Shown here: one piece after another, positions 60,901-64,000 of the stretch | How the letters are laid out: each line of letters starts with the position of its first letter | How positions within the stretch are numbered: the first letter of the stretch is position 1 | From: Rhytidiadelphus loreus | Lineage: Eukaryota > Streptophyta > Bryopsida > Hypnales > Hylocomiaceae | Assembly (NCBI GenBank): GCA_947034895.1 | Contig: OX344763.1 | Location: forward strand, 71,939,093 to 72,003,092 | Reading direction: 5' to 3' | Length of the DNA: 64,000 nucleotides | Translations under genes and position numbers: made by a program | The notes under the pieces: generated by a model | Databases searched by the model: none | What the model saw: the letters and a program-made list of their open reading frames with translations, nothing else | What the model was told of the DNA's origin: nothing

Positions 60901-63900
60901 TTCATAAAGACACGAATTAGAAAGAAATTGCAATAAGTGGTTTGTAAGAATGATTACCAGACGTGAAAGTAGAATTTACGGTAGGAACATAGCCTAGTAC
61001 TTTAATGTCCAGAAAAACGTAATCTCATGAAATTCACCTAAAAGAAGATGGGAAACATCTCGTGCAAGATGCAATTATTCATAAAGTCACGAATTAGAAA
61101 GAAATTGCAGTAAGTGGCCAGTAAGAATGATTACCAGACGTGAAAGTAGAATTTACGGTAGGAACATAGTCTAGTACTTTAATGTCCAAAAAAACGTAAT
61201 CTCATGAAATTCACCTAAAAGAGATGGGAAACATCTCGTGCAAGTTGCAATTATTCATAAAGTCACGAATTAGAAAAAAATTGCAATAAGTGGTCAGTAA
61301 GAATGATTACCAGACGTGAAACTAAAATTTGTGGAAGGAACTTAGCATTGTACTTTAATATCCAGAAAAATATAATCTCATGCAATTCACGTAAAAGAAA
61401 TGGAAAAGATCTTGTGCAAGTTGCAATTATTCATAAAGACACGAATTAGAAAGAAATTGCAATAAGTGGTTTGTAAGAATGATTACCAGACGTGAAAGTA
61501 GAATTTACGGTAGGAACATAGCCTAGTACTTTAATGTCCAAAAAAACGTAATCTCATGAAATTCACCTAAAAGAAGATGGGAAACATCTCGTGCAAGTTG
61601 CAATCATTCATAAAGTCACGAATTAGAGAGAAATTGCAATAAGTGGTCAGTAAGAATGATTACTATACGTGTAAGTAAAATTTGCGGTAGGAAGTTGGCG
61701 TTGTACTTTAATGTCCAGAAAAATGTAATCTCATGAAATTCACCTAAAAGAAGATGGGAAACATCTCGTGCAAGTTGCAATTATTCATAAAGTCACGAAT
61801 TAGAAAGAAATTGCAATAAGTGGTCAGTAAGAATGATTACCTTACGTGTAAGTAAAATTTGCGGTAGGAAGTTGGCGTTGTACTTTAATGTCCAGAAAAA
61901 TGTAATCTCATGAAATTCACGTAAAAGAAGATGGGAAACATCTCGTGCAAGTTGCAATTATTCATAAAGTCACGAATTAGAAAGAAATTGCACTAAGTGG
62001 TCAGTAAGAATGATTACCTTACGTGTAAGTAAAATTTGCGGTAGGAAGTTGGCGTTGTACTTTAATGTCCAGAAAAATGTAATCTCATGAAATTCAACTA
62101 AATGAAGATGGGAAACATCTCGTGCAAGTTGCAATTATTCATAAAGTCACGAATTAGAAAGAAATTGCAATAAGTGGTCAGTAAGAATAATTACCAAACG
62201 TGAAAGTAAAATTTGTGGTAAGAACATAGCCTTGTACTTTAATGTCCAATAAAAAGTAATCTCATGAAATTCACCTAAAAGAAGATGGGAAACATGTCGT
62301 GCAAGTTGCAATTATTCATAAAGTCACGAATTAGAAAATAATTGCAATAAGTGGTCAGTAAGAATGATTACCAAACGTGAAAGTATAATCTGTGGTAGGA
62401 ACTTAGCCTTGTACTTTAATCTCGAAAAAAATATAATCGCATGCAATTCACGTAAAAGAAATTGAAAACATCTCGTGCAAGTTGCAATTATTCATAAAGT
62501 CACGAAGTAGAAAAAAATTGCAATAAGTGGTCAGGAAGAATAATTACGAAACGTGAAAGTAAAATTTGCGGTAGGAAGTTGGCGTTGTACTTTAATGTCC
62601 AAAAGAATATAATCTCATGCAATTCCCCTAAAAGAAGATGGGAAACATCTCGTGCAAGTTGCAATTATTCATAAAGTCACGAATTAGAAAAAAATTGCAA
62701 TAAGTGGTCAGTAAGAATGATTACCAAACGTGAAAGTAAAATTTGTGGTAGGAACTTAGCATTGTACTTTAATATCCAAAAAAATATAATCTCATACAAT
62801 TCACGTAAAAGAAATGGAAAAGATCTTGTGCAAGTTGCAATTATTCATAAAGACACGAATTAGAAAGAAATTGCAATAAGTGGTTTGTAAGAATGATTAC
62901 CAGACGTGAAAGTAGAATTTACGGTAGGAACATAGCCTAGTACTTTAATGTCCAGAAAAACGTAATCTCATGAAATTCACCTAAAAGAAGATGGGAAACA
63001 TCTCGTGCAAGATGCAATTATTCATAAAGTCACGAATTAGAAAGAAATTCCAGTAAGTGGCCAGTAAGAATGATTACCAGACGTGAAAGTAGAATTTACG
63101 GTAGGAACATAGTCTAGTACTTTAATGTCCAAAAAAACGTAATCTCATGAAATTCACCTAAAAGAGATGGGAAACATCTCGTGCAAGCTGCAATTATTCA
63201 TAAAGTCACGAATTAGAAAAGAATTGCAATAAGTGGTGAGTAAGAATGATTACCATACGTGTTAGGAAAATTTGCGGTAGGAAGTTGGCGTTGTACTTTA
63301 ATGTCCAGAAAAATGTAATCTCATGAAATTCACCTAAAAGAAGATGGGAAACATGTCATGCAAGTTGCAATTATTCATAAAGTCACGAATTAGAAAAGAA
63401 TTGCAATAAGTGGTAAGTAAGAATGATTACCATACGTGTAAGTAAAATTTGCGGTAGGAAGTTGGCGTTGTACTTTAATGTCCAGAAAAATGTAATCTCA
63501 TGAAACTCAACTAAATGAAGATGGGAAACATCTCGTGCAAGTTGCAATTATTCATAAAGTCACGAATTAGAAAAAAATTGCAATAAGTGGTAAGTAAGAA
63601 TGATTACCATACGTGTAAGTAAAATTTGCGGTAGGAAGTTGGCGTTGTACTTTAATGTCCAGAAAAATGTAATCTCATGAAATTCAACTAAATGAAGATG
63701 GGAAACATCTCGTGCAAGTTGCAATTATTCATAAAGTCACGAATTAGAAAAAAATTGCAATAAGTGGTCAGTAAGAATGATTACCAGACGTGAAAGTAAA
63801 ATTTGTGGTAGGAACTTAACCTCGTACTTTAATATCCAAAAAAATATAATCTCATGAAATTCACGTAAAAGAAATGGAAAAGATCTTGTGTAAGTTGCAA

Positions 63901-64000
63901 TTATTCATAAAGACACGAATTAGAAAGAAATTGCAGTAAGTGGCTAGTAAGAATGATTACCAGACGTGAAAGTAGAATTTACGGTAGGAACATAGCCTAG
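27976..64000 (+). repeat. 177-bp satellite, main block (about 204 monomers, runs off the window)
   Basis: Continuous head-to-tail monomers of about 176.6 bp on average. Almost every monomer keeps GTGCAAGTTGCAATTATTC, ATAAAGTCACGAATT and TACTTTAATGTCC; the runs of A, the GGTAGGAA-CTTAGCC/GTTGGCG segment and the AATTCACSTAAAAG segment vary. Many monomers, especially after 36 kb, carry the dyad TTGCAATT...AATTGCAA about 30 bp apart. Higher-order duplications of several sizes overlap. The length, purity and nucleosome-sized monomer suggest a centromeric or pericentromeric array, which is inference. No transposon insertion or gene was seen inside. Confidence 0.97.

Noticed and set aside
27976..64000. 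CRISPR-like appearance of repeated units with variable spacers
   Set aside because: The whole 177-bp unit is repeated, with no unique spacers and no cas genes, and the genome is eukaryotic.

Overview
The window is nuclear DNA of a eukaryote, most likely a land plant of the bryophyte or lycophyte kind. The reasons are: genes with spliceosomal introns (GT...AG, some with TACTAAC-like branch points), plant-type telo-box motifs (AAACCCTA), a tRNA-derived SINE-like fragment, a DUF7869-family gene of the type abundant in mosses, and a large 177-bp satellite array of centromere-like monomer length. The species cannot be named from the sequence alone.

Layout. (1) 1-5350: a broken, minus-strand copy of a DUF7869-family gene with its 3' flank, a leader intron holding short palindromes, and a promoter-like block. 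(2) About 6150-10995: about 27 monomers of the 177-bp satellite. (3) 11503-20170: a minus-strand gene cluster. It holds a large multi-exon gene joining a ParB-like segment to a DNA-methyltransferase-like segment (17805-13648, with one frameshift and one in-frame TAG), then an FCP1/HAD-type phosphatase-like gene (13425-12256), then a possible further exon (12039-11503). A candidate non-coding first exon for the large gene lies at about 20170-19905. (4) 20345-23450: AT-rich DNA with relics of the 177-bp satellite and a second, unrelated-looking repeat of similar length. (5) 23450-27975: a plus-strand DUF7869 copy, inverted relative to the first, with promoter-like block, palindrome-bearing leader intron and a long ORF that has lost its natural C terminus. 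(6) 27976-64000: about 204 uninterrupted monomers of the 177-bp satellite, with many overlapping higher-order duplications.

The most unusual signal is a family of at least 20 copies of a roughly 33-bp palindrome (arms GTGCARTTCAGGTCG and CGACCTGAAYTGCAC around about 3 bp). The copies lie almost only in introns and leader regions of two otherwise unrelated gene families: DUF7869 and the ParB/methyltransferase-like gene. In three clusters they are phased about every 110-120 bp. The two arms often change together, and the DNA between palindromes has diverged far more than the palindromes. This looks like a shared cis-acting element, perhaps the site of a dimeric DNA-binding protein, an RNA hairpin, or part of one mobile or regulatory system. 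A link to the ParB-like protein is an attractive but untested inference.

The two DUF7869 copies are complementary ruins of one ancestor. The left copy lost an N-terminal segment and the right copy a C-terminal segment, each through a deletion at a 5-bp microhomology.
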